The notes: generated from the letters alone by a model not told the origin. DNA of 64,000 nt from Bretschneidera sinensis (GCA_023935145.1 CM043702.1:59685001-59749000), one strand, 5' to 3'; positions 23,478 through 35,887 are shown, counted from the first letter of the stretch. Made by a program: numbers and translations.

Positions 23478-24465
23478 TGTTGGAAATCATCTTGAAAAGA
23501 TGCCCAGGTGGTGATCTTCCAAACACCAAAGTCTAGAATGACTTGTAGAAAGAAATAAAGCAATCGAAAGCAAGAAAGAAAAGAAGACAAGCGATTTGTT
23601 ATCGAGGTTTGGCAATAGCCTACGTCCCCGTGAGTTCCTCTGGACTCTCTGCACTAAATCAATGGTTCTTTACAATTACAGCAACCCTCTTCAAGAAACC
23701 TCAAGTTCTTGAAGAAACCAAGAAGAGAAGAAAGAAGATGATAAGAACTATTACAATGCTCTCTATCTATACTACTCTCTCTTCTTTACAACCAGCCTCT
23801 CTACAATGAGTCCCTCTTGTGTTTTGTGTCTTTGCACTCTCACACAATTCTCTCTTGTATTGTGTCTTGTCACTCTTTACAATTGATCTCAAATTATATC
23901 ACAATGTTATGTCTAGAATGAAGCTAGGTGACCCTATATATAGTGCACCAACTTCTTCTTGAGAGTCAATCTCCACCCTTAGATCTTGATGACCACTTAA
24001 CCATAGCCCTCCATCAATCCTAAGTGGTGCTGTGCATTTTAACCTTGCATCCATGCACCTAAGAGGAGGTTTAAACAAGCTGTCCATGTGTGCATCAGTG
24101 TGCCTAGCGCCTAGGCACTGAACAGGGGGTGGTGAGGCGCTAGGCAAAGCCCCTTTGCACCACATTCTGGATGGTGCAGCGCTGGTAAAGGGGCGGTGCG
24201 GCGCTGCCCTTCTCCAAGCTGCTTCCTTGCTGGGCAGTGAGGCACAGGTGAAGGGGTGGTGAGGCATACACTGATGCTGGCCTTCACACAGTAGTGCGCA
24301 CTACTTTGCTTTGTTGTTTAGGGGTGTGCAAACACACCCAAATGGATGCACACACATGTGTGCACTCCTTTAACATGCTGTATTTTAATCTTCCAACCTT
24401 GGTTTAGACTTTAACCATCTTTGAACCATATTTAGACATGTTTAAACCTTAGACAAATACCAACA
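23478..24465 (-). repeat. 3' LTR of copia element 2
   Basis: 988 bp, TG...CA. On the minus strand a GC-rich block (about 24040-24300) with repeated GTGAGGC and GCGCTAGGC motifs, including the inverted repeat GTGCCTAGCGCCTAGGCAC (24100-24118, 8-bp arms), lies upstream of a TATA box (CTATATATAGGG, about 23933-23944). Confidence 0.92.
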
Positions 24466-24477
24466 ATCTCTACCTTT
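24466..24477 (-). other. Polypurine tract of copia element 2
   Basis: AAAGGTAGAGAT on the minus strand, touching the 3' LTR; identical to that of element 1. Confidence 0.88.
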
Positions 24478-24545
24478 GTCTAAGTGTTTAAACCCAAACC
24501 ATTGTGCAGAGAACTTCAGGATCCAAACTCATCTTGAGTCACCAA

Positions 24546-25088
24546 TTAACAAACTCCAATCCTAAGTAGTCCAAGGCAATGATTGAACTTACTTAGAGGT
24601 AGGACTGCAATACCTAAATCCGTAGGATTTTTTTCCATGGCTACCTTATCCACATGGATACATCCTTTCGTAACATTTTCCCGAATGAAATGATACCGAA
24701 CATCCATGTGCTTTGTCCTATCATGGAACACTAGATTCTTACATAAGTGTAATTCACTTTGACTATCCGAAAACACCACAACCTGCTCCTCCAGTACCTT
24801 CAACTTTTCAAGCAACCCTTTGCACCATATAACCTCCTTAATGGCCTCCGTAGTCGTTATGTACTCAACCTCGGTTGTTGAGAGTGCTACCACTGGCTGC
24901 AACTGAGCCTTCCAACTTACACAGCACTCGTTTAAGTTGAAGAAGTAGGAGGTAATCGATCTCTTTTTATCCTGGTCTACTCTATAGTCCAAATCCGTAA
25001 AACCTTCAAGGCAGATGGACTTACCCCTCTTCTTATAAACCATCCCTACTTCTGGGCTTCCCTTCAAGTACCTCAGCAACCACTTCAT
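24546..25088 (-). pseudogene. Copia RNase H, intact frame within a dead pol
   Basis: 181 codons open to the natural stop. Copia RNase H landmarks are present: MKWLLRYLKGSPEVGMVY, the acidic sites in GFTDLDY, TEVEYITTTEA and VFSDSQSE, then KHMDVRYHFIRENV near the C-terminus. Directly upstream the frame is joined to RT through a single TAG at 25090. In life it would degrade the RNA of the RNA/DNA hybrid. It survives better than the matching region of elements 1 and 3, which lack about 45 codons here. Confidence 0.88.
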
Positions 25089-25094
25089 CCCAAG

Positions 25095-26299
25095 CTAATG
25101 CTCCTTTCTGAGATTACTCATAAACCTGCTGAGAACACTCATTACTTGAGCAATGTCAAGTCTAGTGCTAACTATGGTGAACATAACAGAACCAACTGCA
25201 CTAGAGTAGGGGACTTTTTCAATTTCCTTCTTCTCCACTTTCGATCTCGGACATTGATCGCTGGAGAACTTGAAATTCCCAGCTAGGGGAACCTTCACTA
25301 GTTTGCTATCTTCCATAGAGAATTTAGATATTATCTTCTCTATGTAGAAAGTTTGAGAGATCTTCAATCTGTTCCTCTCCCTTTCCCAGATGATACACAT
25401 CCTAAGGATGTTCTGTGCATGGCCAAGATCCTTCATTTCAAACTCATCACTGAGTTGAGCCTTTAGTTTCCTTACCCTCTCCATGTTGCTCCCAACTAGT
25501 AACATGTCATCAACATAGATGAGGATGATCACCACTTCCTCAACCTTCTGCCCCTTATAGTACAAGCACGAATCATAGTAGCTCCTCATGAAACCTAGGC
25601 TGATTACAAGGAATCAAACCTCTTATTCCATTGCTGAGGTGATTGCTTCAGGCCATAGAGAGATTTCTTCAATTTTCACACCAACTCTCCCTGCCTTCCT
25701 TCCTCATAGCCTTTGGTTTGCCTCATGAAAATGGTCTCATCGAGCTCTCCATGTAAGAACGCTGTCTTCACATCCATTTGCTCGATTTCCCAATCAAATT
25801 GGACCACCAATGCTAACATTATCCGTATTGTCTTGTACTTCACAACCGGTGAGAAGATTTCGGTGAAATCTATGCCTTCTTTCTATGTGAACCCCTTCGC
25901 CATTAGCCTAGCTTTATACCAGACTTCATCCCCTGGAGTATTCCCTTCTTTGATCTTATAGATCCATCTACAATCCACAACTCTCTGTTTTTCTAGTTTG
26001 GGCACCAACTCCCAAGAGTTGTTCTTCATCAAAGAATCCATTTCTTCCTCCATAGCAAGCTGCCACTTTGACGAATCCTTACATTCCATGGCTTCCATGT
26101 AAGTTTCTGGTTCAACCTCTCCTTCTATCCAAGAAGCTGCTACATTAGCATCCGCAAACCCATATCTCAAAGGTGGTCTAACCACCCTTCTTCCCCGATC
26201 CCTTGTGAGCTGGTTGTCATTATGACTTGCTGCATCAACCTCTTCTTGTTCAGCATCTTCTTGAGTTTCTTAAGCTTGGCCTTCATTCAAGGGCTCTAC
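25095..26299 (-). pseudogene. Copia reverse transcriptase
   Basis: The N-terminal part is open at 25883-26185 (MEEEMDSLMKNNSWELVPK, VVDCRWIYKIKEG), then a TAG falls where related copies have a sense codon (about 25880). Motifs [15 protein letters not shown] and LVWKLKKSLYGLKQSPQQW follow, then a second open part (25095-25589) with an intact catalytic box, LIYVDDMLLVG, and the thumb region. Only a few stops separate it from a full frame. The segment 25556-25850 is the one missing from elements 1 and 3. Confidence 0.88.
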
Positions 26300-27793
26300 C
26301 TAGTTTGAACCCTCTTGCCTTACTTGCTCTACTTGAACCAAACTTTCCTTGATGCGATGCTCCACAACTTCTGAACTAGTTTGCTCACTAGCCCCTGCAA
26401 GGTTAGTTTTCTCCAAGTAGGGAAATAACAATTCATTAAAAATAACATCCCTACTTATAATGAGTTTCATGCCTTTCTTTTCTAAGGACCACAACCTATA
26501 TCCCTTAACCTCATCACTATATCCTAGAAATATACAATTTCTAGATCTTGGGCTAAGTTTATCCTCCTTTTGATGTGCATATGCAGTACACCCAAAAGTC
26601 CTAAGGTTGCTTAATTCAGGGGGCTTTCCACTCCACATCTCCATGGGAGTCTTGAGCTCTAAAGCTCTAGAGGGTGATCTATTTACCAAGTATGCAGTTG
26701 TAGCCACAGCTTCTCCCCAAAAATATTTTGGTAAACCAGATCCTATTAACATGCACTTAACCTTTTCCATAAGGGTTCTATTCATCCTCTCAAGAACTCC
26801 ATTTTGCTGAGGTGTTTTTACAACCGTTCTATGTCTTAGAATGCCATTGAATTCACAGAATTTATCAAAATCCTTATTAAAAAATTCTAAGCCATTATTG
26901 GTTTGTAAAGCCTTAACTGCCCTACCCATTTGAGTTTCTAGCAACTTCTTCCACACAACAAATTTATCCAAGGCATCTGATTTATTTCTAAGTAAATAAA
27001 CCCACACTCTTCTTGAATAATCATCAATTAAAGATAGAAAGTAAAAGTTACCTCCCTGTGTTGGTGTTCTTGCTGGCCCCCAAAGGTCCGAATAAATGTT
27101 GTCAAGAATCCCCTTAGACTTGTGCACTCCGGTGTTGAAGCTGACCCGGTGTTGCTTCCCAAGAATGCAACTCTCACAGAAATCCAGTTTCTCTACTTTG
27201 TCACCACCAAGTAGACCATCTTTGCTAAGACCTTGCAAGCCGTTTTCACTCATGTGTCCCAAGTGAGTGTGCCAAAGGGCTACCTTATCCATCTCAGCCA
27301 TCAAGCTTGCTGCTTGATCATTGATTTTTATCTCTTCGATCATCCCATAGAGTCCATCGTTTCTTGCTGCCTTGATCACTACCAAAGATCCCTTGGCTAC
27401 CTTGATCTTTCCTCCCTCTACTTTGCATGTATACCCCATGGAATCCAGCTGCCCCAATGAGATCAAATTTCTCTTCAAATCTAGAAGATACCTCACATTT
27501 CGCAGCGGCTTTGTGACTCCATCAAACATCCTCAATTGGATGTCTCCAATCCCTCTCACTTGGCAAGAATTGTCATTCCCCAAGAAGACCCTTCCATCAT
27601 TGATCTCCTTGAAATTCTTGAACCATTCCTTGTGAGGGCACATGTGATAAGTGCACCCGAAATCCAGAATCCACTTTTCACTGCCTTGCCTCCTACTCAC
27701 ATTTGAGCACACAACAAGAACATCATCTTGCTGTTCTACCTTGGCAACCGAAGCCTCTCCATTGTGGGTGTGGCTTCTTCTCTCATCCCACAT
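26300..27793 (-). pseudogene. Copia protease and integrase, 497-codon open frame with active-site changes
   Basis: The longest open frame in the window. In order: protease motif WILDFGCTYHMCPH, where Asp-Phe-Gly replaces Asp-Ser-Gly; pre-integrase zinc motif LWHTHLGHMSENGL with CESCILGKQH; integrase core with Asp in YSDLWGP, Asn instead of Asp in LQTNNGLEFF, and Glu in QQNGVLERMNRT; then PKYFWGEAVATTAYLVNR and the C-terminal RSRNCIFLGY and DVIFNELLFPY. Two catalytic residues are lost although the frame is open, so cleavage and integration would fail. The length fits the protease-integrase part of a copia polyprotein. Confidence 0.9.
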
Positions 27794-28552
27794 CTTCTTC
27801 TTGAAATCTTTTTTGAAATGGCCCTCCTTATTGTAGTAGAGTACCTCTTTCCAAATCTTGATTTGGAATGTGATCTCCCATGGCTTTGCCCTTTACCTCT
27901 TAATTTTTCCTGATAGTTGCCATGGTTGCTACTGCCATTCCGAGTTGATGGCCTTCCTCTTACGGACAGCCCATCTCCACTTGATGTCTCCTTCATCTTG
28001 GCTTTGAAATCATGTGCCCTTATGGAATTGATCACAATCTCCTTTGTTAAAGTATCCCTTCCATACTCAATAGCAGTAATCAAATTATCAAAGGAATCAG
28101 GAAGAGAATTTAACAAGATAATAGCCAATTGTTCATCCGGAAATATAATGCTATAGCTATTTAAATCTTGAACTAGCTTATTAAAGACATCAAGATTATC
28201 TTGCAACTCTTTAATAGGATCCATTTTAAAGGCAAAGATTCTTTAAGAAGATAAATCTTATTAGGGAGAGTTTTGGTAAGAAACAACTCATCTAGTTTCT
28301 TCCATATGACAGTCGGATCTTCCGAGTCTCTGCACTCCCTTGTGACACTATCTGACATGTGCAAGAAAATGGTGCTATAAGCCATCTTCTTCATCTTAAT
28401 CCGCTGGTCCTCCATGACACTTGCTGGAAAAGCATCATCTTCTCCAATTGCCAAGTCCACTTTATGTTGCATAAGAATAGCCTTGATCTTTCGCTTCCAT
28501 AGGGAAAATCTCCCTTTCCATCAAATTTCTCAACCACGAAATTTGAAGCCAT
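27794..28552 (-). pseudogene. Copia gag, frameshifted, zinc knuckle lost
   Basis: The start is the ATG at 28552-28550 (MASNFVVEKFDGKGDF). The gag domain runs through FLHMSDSVTRECRDSEDPTVIWKKLDELF in a second frame, then shifts near 28240 to KELQDNLDVFNKLVQDLNSY and AIILLNSLPDSFDNLITAI, with a third shift into the protease frame near the knuckle. The knuckle reads YYNKEGHFKKDF, so no Cys remains. About 60 residues here (VFNKLVQ to RAHDFK) are absent from elements 1 and 3. Confidence 0.85.
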
Positions 28553-28809
28553 CTTTGCGGACAAGATCCCAGATTTATACAAAACCCATAAATGCTTTCT
28601 TCAACCTCAAGAACACGATCAAAGATTGATTTTAACACTGTTCTTGAATCACCCTCAAGAACACGATCTAATCTTGATCTTTACTCCGTTCTTGAATCAC
28701 CCAAAAAGTTGATCTTTGATTCTTGGAGTCTTGGCTCCGTAACCTTCTTGTTCTTGCTCTGATACCCAGCTGTGCAAGCTCTGATACCACTGTTGTGGTA
28801 TCTCCTTTA

Positions 28810-28821
28810 GCTCTGATACCA
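28810..28821 (-). other. Primer binding site, initiator Met tRNA
   Basis: TGGTATCAGAGC on the minus strand, one base from the 5' LTR of copia element 2. Confidence 0.93.
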
Positions 28822-28822
28822 C

Positions 28823-29816
28823 TATTGGAAATCACCTTGAAAAGATGCCCAGGTGGTGATCTTCCAAACACCCAAGTCTAGAATGACTTGTAGAAAGAAA
28901 TACAGCAATCAAAAGCAAGAAAGAAAATAAGACAAGCGATTTGTTATCGAGGTTCGGCAATAGCCTACGTCCTCATGAGTTCCTCTAAACTCTCTGCACT
29001 AAATCAGTGGTTCTTTACAATTACAGCAACCCTCTTCAAGAAACCTCAAGTTCTTGAAGAAATCAAGAAGAGAAGAAAGAAGATGATAAGAACTATTACA
29101 ATGCTCTCTATCTATATTGCTCTCTCTTCTTTACAACCAGCCTCTTTACAATGAGTCCCTCTTGTGTTTTGTGTCTTTGTACTCTTACACAATTCTCTCT
29201 TGTATTGTGTCTTGTCACTCTTTAAAATTGATCTCAAATTATATCACAATGTTATGTCTAGAATGAAGCTAGGTGACCCTTTATATAGTGCACCAACTTC
29301 TTGTCCAATTTTGAGAGTCAATCTCCACCCTTAGATCTTAATGAGCACTTAACCAAGGCCCTCCATCAATCCTAAGTGGTTCTGTGCATTTTAACCTTGC
29401 AATCACACATCTAAGAGGAGGTTTAAACAAGCTATCCATGTGTGCATTAGTGTGCCTAGTGCCTAGGCGCTGAACAAGGGGCGGTGAGGCGCTAGGCAAA
29501 GCCCTTTTACACCACATTCTGGATGGTGCGGCACTGGTGGAGGGGTGGTGCGGTGCTGTCCTTCTCCAAACTGCTTCCTTGCTGGGTGGTGAGGCACTGG
29601 TGAAGGGGTGGTGAGGCGCACACTGATGCTGCCCTTCACATAGCAGTGCGCACTACTTTGCTTTGTTGTTTAGAGGTGTGCACACACACCCAAATGGATG
29701 CACACACATGTGTGCACTCCTTTAACATGCTTTATTTTAATCTTCCAACCTTGTTTTAGACTTTAACCATCTTTGAACCATGTTAGGCATGTTTAAATCT
29801 TAGGCAAATACCAACA
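28823..29816 (-). repeat. 5' LTR of copia element 2
   Basis: 994 bp. Its inner end is TA where TG/CA is expected (plus strand TATTGG against TGTTGG in the other LTR), another transition. The GC-rich repeat block upstream of the TATA box is conserved. Confidence 0.92.
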
Positions 29817-30009
29817 AATGATTTAGAGAGAATTCAAGATGATGGGCAAGAGAAGTTTAATCTTGTGTTGAAAAAAAATTAAAGAAAGTGGAAAGTCGAG
29901 AAGTATCCTTGAGATTTATGGAACGAACTTAGAGAAATGATAACCTTGATGTTCTATGGACCATAGTCAAGGAAATTTCGAGGACAAAATTTTATTAATG
30001 GGGGAGAAT
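29817..30009 (+). other. 3' end of LARD interior with polypurine tract
   Basis: It holds the chromovirus-like end motif AAATTTCGAGGAC (about 29970) and the purine tract TGGGGGAGAAT directly before the 3' LTR. No coding frame reaches it. Confidence 0.8.
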
Positions 30010-32868
30010 TGTAGAGTTTGGTATTTTAACTAGAATATATTAAATCACAGGACGTCATCTCGATGCATATTTGATGTTTTTGTTTTAATTTAAGTTTTAA
30101 TCTTTTCATATTGGGACTTATGAAATTAGAAACAAGTTTATAAAATAAGAATTTGAGTAATAAATTTTGTTTTGGGAGAAATGCTAAAATTTGTAGGAGC
30201 TAGGGGTGGTTTGTGAAAAAGGGGTAAAGTGGAAGGGTAAATATTCAAATAAGAAATAAATTTAGTATAAATAGGAGGAGAGAGGGAGAGAATCCATAAT
30301 TTTGCTAGATTTATCTAGAAGAGTCCGGAAGATAAGAGAAAAAGAGAGATAGATAAAAAAAGAAAAGAAGAAAGAGAGGAAGAAAAAGGGAAAATGATAG
30401 GAAAAATCTTGAAAAAATTAAGGTGATGATCTAATCTTCTCTATCTTTATTTCTTCAAGCTTGTCTAATAAACTAAGATTTTGATTTGGGGTCTTGAGCT
30501 TGAAGCTTATTGAGAAAAGTTTAAAGAAAAACAAGTTTGAGTTTCAAAAATGGGTTTTGTATTAGGTTTACTAGTTTGATGTGTTTTAACTTGAAATTTT
30601 GGTTTGGGTATAGTAAAATTTTTAATTTAAAACTCTTAGAAACTTTTATCTTTCAATATTTGGAAAGAACTTTTGAAATCAAGAAGAAATTTGGAGAAAA
30701 AATGAGCTTTCGGGGAGAAAAGTGGGGATTTCAAGGGACCCAATCGACTAATCTGAGCACCCAGTCAACTAGAGAGGGGTTTTGAGCTGTTTTCAAAGGA
30801 CCCAATCGACTAGGTCATATATACAGTCAAATGGATCAAGTAGCAGAGGCATTTGGACCTTTTCTAGTTAACTAAATCAGGTACCAGGTCGACTGGATCA
30901 TGCTGATTTTGAAAGTTTGACTTTTTCCTTCAGTTTTTGAGTGTGAAACCTTTCCAAAGTGATTTTAATATTTATATACTTTGAAAGTATGATTAAAAAA
31001 CCTTAAAGAGTGTTAGTATTCATGAAATTAAAATATTTTTGAGATTCAAAGTAAATAATTTGAAAAAGAGCTTAACACCTCGATTTCTTTGATTTTTGTT
31101 TTGTGCGAAGTGCGCACATAATATTTTAAAGTGTGCAAAACACCTTGGGTTTCTAGGAATTCTTTTAGATGAATTTAAGTAATGGGATTAAGTTTTATTC
31201 ATTCTTAGGTACTCATGGTAAAATATTTGAGAGACAAAGGAAGTAGTTGGGTTATGTAGTGTAGTGAACTGAGTTTCACTTTACTTCTAGTAAGCGTTGT
31301 AAATTGTATAACCAAAATAAAAGGTTAAAAGTATAAGAATATAAATGAGTAAGGAAATATTAATAATAATATTATGTGAACTATATATATATATATACAC
31401 ATATGTATATAAGGCATGGAGGTATAAGAAATACGCATAGTATGCCATCATGTACTTTGAGGAAAGATGATGATGCGAATGACTTAGTAAATGATTATGG
31501 AAATACGAATAATATTGTTATGGTGAATGTATATTTATAGAGATATGGATGTAGAAGAATTTAGTATAGAAATGGTTTGATGTGTATGATTGTAATGAAA
31601 ATGATTAATTGGATTGTTATGAGATTATGATGTAATTGGTTGATGAATGCTGGTTGCATATTCATTGCTTTATGAATGCATTTCATGATATATATATATA
31701 TATAATTATATTTAGACACACACGCACACACACATAGTTAACATATTATAAGAGGGAGAGTGGTGAGATTAAGATAAGCCCCTTCCCACAAGGGGTGATA
31801 GGGTACCGACCTCACCCAGTAAGGGGTAGGGGAGGATCCAAGTTGTATTTGTGATGATTGATGTACCGGTACGTGGAGAGACATCCCTGTTGTTACATTA
31901 TTAGCCCATTGAGGGGCAGTGTGATGAGATTAGACCAGTTAGGGGCAATGACATACGATGAGATGAAACATGATCGTACATTCATTACATTCCATTGCAT
32001 TGCACTTTATTTCACTAATGATTTGCGTATTGATGTGAATTGGCCGATGAGAGGCACCTATGGTGGGTAGTCCATTGAAGGGCATTTGTTATTATTCGAT
32101 TAGCCTATTGAGAGGCATGAGATGTGAATGACCCATGAGGGGCATGTGATGCGACTAGATCGGTGGAGGGCATGAAACGTCGATTGCTGTAAATTGAAAG
32201 ACGTAAATATGATTGTTTCTCGTAAATGGTTGATCTATATTGTGTGTGGATGTGATTTAGATTACAAATTTTTTGATAAATTAAGAACTCTAGTATTGCT
32301 TGAAATGATGATTAATTCCTTTTGTGATAAGAAATAAGAAAAGTAAATTGAAGGTTTATACATATAAGTCATACTATAATTATAATTACAGTAATGACCT
32401 ACATAGTAAGATCATTATTTAATGAATTACTTTTCAAAGCCATTACGTCTAGTAATGTGTTTCTCACTGAAATTTCTTGCTCATTCTTTTATTTTCACTA
32501 ACATTTTAGGAAAGCAACGAAAGTTTTCTTATCAAAGTTGAAAGAAGTCCTCATACATGACATCCTAATTTCTTCAATCTTCTGAGAGTCTAAGTTTAGT
32601 TATAGTCTAGCAATTGTAAAAGTTTTCAAGTTAGTTATATTTGAGGAGGTCTCTTTGTACTTTTATCCTTTGTGATAGTTTAAAAATTGTTTTATTATAT
32701 TAAAAGGTCTCATGTGTGTAAAATAATATGTTGTTTAAATTAATAATGTTTGAAAAGATTGTTGTTTGAATTGTGAGTTTTGTACGGTTGCTTCTTTAGT
32801 CAAGATGCTCAGTGCTGAAAAGTAATAGAACCGTTCCAAGTAAGGTCCACTTGGGATGGGTCGTTATA
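30010..32868 (+). repeat. 3' LTR of LARD-like element
   Basis: 2859 bp, starting TGTAGAGTTTGG and ending GTTATA (CA to TA). It aligns along its length with 16736-19777. It is shorter mainly because it lacks the microsatellite expansions. Confidence 0.85.
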
Positions 32869-33417
32869 GCATATATCGAGAACCACCCTTAGATGGAATA
32901 GGTGTCGAACCCCATAGGTCGAAACAAGTATTCTCCATAATACCCTTGATTCCGTGAATCGATGTGTTGAAGCTAATTCTCTTCTATTTGCCCAAAACAT
33001 AATGTTTATAAAACTCCATTTTACATGTATTCTGACCACAAAACAATCCTCACTTACTCAACAAAGTTAGTCCCTTTTGCTTATGTATCTCGCTCTCATA
33101 TGCCATAGCTTTGTAACATCAAAATCTAATATAGTGGAAATAGTAGCTGAACCAATAGTAGTAGTAACCTAAAGGACATACATATTCAACAATGTTATCT
33201 CCTCTTTCATCACTACCAACGCACCTTTATTGACTTTCATTACTCCGCCTTCAGGAAAAAAATTGTACCCTTTAACATCATGAGTACTCAAAGAAATAAA
33301 ATTCTTCTTGAAAGCAGGAACATGTTTAAATTCTATTAAATTCATTATCACACAATCATGCATTCTGATCTGGACAGTTACTCTACCAATTATTTTTCGA
33401 GTTCCATCATCTCTCAA
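32869..33417 (-). pseudogene. Copia element C, protease and pre-integrase remnant
   Basis: The continuation of copia C beyond the LARD insertion. The stretch 33169-33417 is open and reads GTRKIIGRVTVQIRMHDCVI, AFKKNFISLSTHDVKGYNF and GALVVMKEE, the usual copia segment between protease and integrase. Lower coordinates hold a decayed zinc-motif region. That N-terminal motifs lie here and RT lies left of 16736 is independent proof that the LARD-like element split this gene. Confidence 0.75.
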
Positions 33418-35006
33418 CTATAGACATTGTATTTTAAGCCCTTTGATAATTAAAAACCTTTCACCTTCTTATTCTTTAATTGCAACAATGGTTAATATGA
33501 ATGATCCAGATGTACTCTACACCAAGTTTAGTTATTTTATATGATTAAGAGATGATTTAATGGAGGAATAAATTTTGCAAAAAAAGGATTAAAGAGAGAA
33601 AGGTAAAAAGTCTATTTTTCCCTATTTGAGGACCTTACTTTCGAGCTTCATAATTTTTTATCCATAAAACCTAAGAACTTGTCCTCTAGATCAATTTATG
33701 TTTTAATTATTTTTCTAATGATTTATTATAGGAACTTTTTCAATAAGAGATGAGTAAAGAATTAATTGTTTTACCGAAACAGCTCTAGAACTGACTAGTT
33801 TTAGTGTTTTAGGTCTCACATAATCTCTCCAATTTCTAGAAAGTCTAAGCACACATTTAAACTCTTCCAGATGAGTGAGAACGACCCTTTTAAAGTTAAA
33901 GTCAAACCGAGATTTCTGTTTTGGAAATTTCCTAAAGGGAGAGTGTAGGTACTGCTCATTTCCTCCATACTGCATGACTTTGAGATTAATTCTTAAGGCC
34001 ATTTCCTTCAAGGAAGGATGAATTAGTAATGGTGCAGATCAAAATAGGTTGACATATGGAAAGAAATACGCCTACTAGATCTGTGTAGTAACGAGGCACC
34101 CATTATAAGGGCTCTTTTACGTGTTTAGACAAGGAACTCCATCATTGTTATATGGAATTTGCCCTAACTGAGGGATATTTTCTAAAGGGATGTATCATTC
34201 AAGCACGAAGCAAGAATGACTGGTAAATTGGAGTCATCATTTGAATTTAAAGGTGGCCAGAATCCCTTATCACTAGTCTTCAAGAGATATTCAGGCAAAG
34301 AGATTATGGTACAACAGAAGAAGGAATCAAAGCTTCCCCTCATGCCTAGGTCGAAACTAAGACCTTGTGTTCTTGATAAAATATTTAATAATTAATTTAA
34401 ATTAAATTTGCTACACACTAACATACAAACACATGCAAGAACAATTATATCACTTAAATTTTCAAAACATCAATTTATCAAACAAAAGATAATCATGCTT
34501 GACAATTAAATAAAAAATACCAATAATCAAAGGAAAATAATTGAAAAAGACAACTGATTTTAAAAATAGAGAAAACACATTAGTGCTGCAAGAAAATAAA
34601 TAGTTAAATTAAAAAGAAATAGAAAATTATGAAATGAGAAAATATATGTCAAGTCAGAACGCAAGGATAGGGCTGACCGACCCAGTGAAGAATCGGTCGG
34701 TTCCTCTAGTACAAGTTCTGGCAAATATGAGTAAGATTTTAATCACAAAAAAATCATGCATATCCTAATATTAAATGACAAATTAATAAGCAAGCATCCT
34801 AAAATAATTATTTCTAGATAACATGAAAAAATTAATTAATTATTTAGATGTACGAACCCTAATCTATATGATGTACAAAAATTGGATGCAAATCTAAAGC
34901 ATGTTTCTGTATGACATACAAAAATAATATTCTAAAGCATGTGTAAATTTAATTATTTAATCTATAGAGGTTCAAAATAAATTATCATGTTTTAAAATTA
35001 AATTTA
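33418..35006. other. AT-rich unresolved sequence, target of copia element 3
   Basis: No domain recognised. A 98-codon open stretch on the minus strand (33715-34011) has no familiar motif. A short inverted repeat ACCGAC...GTCGGT occurs at about 34675-34702. Element 3 entered at 35007-35011 (ATTAC), so this joins 46715 in the ancestral sequence. Confidence 0.5.
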
Positions 35007-35011
35007 ATTAC

Positions 35012-35874
35012 TGTTGGTATTTGTCTAAGGATTAAACAAGAGAAGAAGTCAGCTTCAGATACAGCTGTGCGCTATGGCCTCCAGCAAGGGATGAAGAATG
35101 GAGAAGCCTCCCCCAGGTGTGTGCTGTGGCATAGGGTGGTGTGCGCTGTGGCGTCCAGCACCTGGAGGTTGTGTGCCCTGGTCTGGGCCACGGCCAGCCC
35201 TATTCTGGGCCGTGGCGCTAGGCACACCTGAAGCATCATTTTGGGCACTTTGCGATAGTGCGTAGAACATGAGTAAAATGCACAGGATTACTTAGACTCT
35301 TAGAGAGCCATGAGTCTTTGGTTCTTGAGATCTAAGGGTTAAGATTGATCTCAAAGATTGGATGAGGTAGTCATTGCTCTATATAAAGGGTCATCTAGGA
35401 GCCATTCAAGGTGTGATGAAAAATGACATGTGAATGTGTCTGAAATAGAACACATGATGTGTGAGAGTGCAAAGACACTAAACACAGGAGAGACTCATTC
35501 AAGAGAGGCTGGTTATTTAGAGAAAGAGTAGTATAGATTGAGGATTCAAGGGCTTTGTAATTGGAATTTTCTTAGGGAAAATTCCAGGAAAACACTTAGT
35601 CCTTCTCACTTTTTTTTGCTCTTCTTCGTTCTTCAAGAACTTGAGGATTCTTGAAGAGGTGTTGCTGTAATTGTAAGAACTCCATTGATTTAGTGAAGAG
35701 AGCATGGAGGAGCTCACAGGGACATAGGTATGTTGCCGAACCTCAACAACAATTGTTTGTGTTCTTTCTTTGATTGGTTTGATTCTTGTTTTGTTTCGGT
35801 TTTATTACAAGTCATTCTAGACTTGGGTGTTTGGAAAGATCACCACCTGGGCATCTTGAAGATGATTTCCAACA
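35012..35874 (+). repeat. 5' LTR of copia element 3
   Basis: TG...CA, 863 bp. A block with repeated GTGCGCTGTGGC-like motifs (about 35066-35225) precedes a TATA box (CTATATAAAGG, about 35379-35389). Its end has GATCACCACCTGGGCATC, shared with elements 1 and 2. Confidence 0.95.
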
Positions 35875-35875
35875 G

Positions 35876-35887
35876 TTGTATCAGAGC
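35876..35887 (+). other. Primer binding site of copia element 3
   Basis: TTGTATCAGAGC, one substitution from the Met-tRNA site, one base after the LTR. Confidence 0.9.

Larger units (their letters stand above)
23478..29816 (-). mobile_element. Copia element 2, best preserved copia in the window
   Basis: LTRs of 988 and 994 bp flank 4.36 kb that still holds every copia domain: gag, protease, integrase, RT and RNase H on the minus strand. TSDs are AACGA (23473-23477) and AATGA (29817-29821), one C-to-T apart. It lies in the interior of the LARD-like element and is thus younger than it. Stops and active-site changes make it non-autonomous now. It is the reference for the deletions in elements 1 and 3. 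Confidence 0.93.
16736..32868 (+). mobile_element. LARD-like long-LTR element, split by copia element 2
   Basis: Two very long LTRs (16736-19777, 3042 bp; 30010-32868, 2859 bp) flank about 3.9 kb of internal DNA with no coding potential. The TSD GCATA is perfect (16731-16735 and 32869-32873). The primer site and the end motif GGATGGGTCGTTACA recall Tekay/Del chromoviruses, and AAATTTCGAGGAC followed by GGGGGAGAAT before the 3' LTR is typical of their 3' end. Long LTRs with a short non-coding interior match large retrotransposon derivatives. Both outer LTR ends read TA instead of TG/CA, consistent with deamination. Copia element 2 sits at 23478-29816. Confidence 0.85.

Noticed and set aside
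23899..24267. 122-codon minus-strand frame in the LTR of copia element 2
   Set aside because: Lies in the GC-rich U3 repeat block of an LTR; low-complexity, not conserved as a frame in the other LTR.
33715..34011. 98-codon minus-strand frame as a possible host gene
   Set aside because: No recognised motif, no conserved context, in decayed AT-rich sequence between elements.
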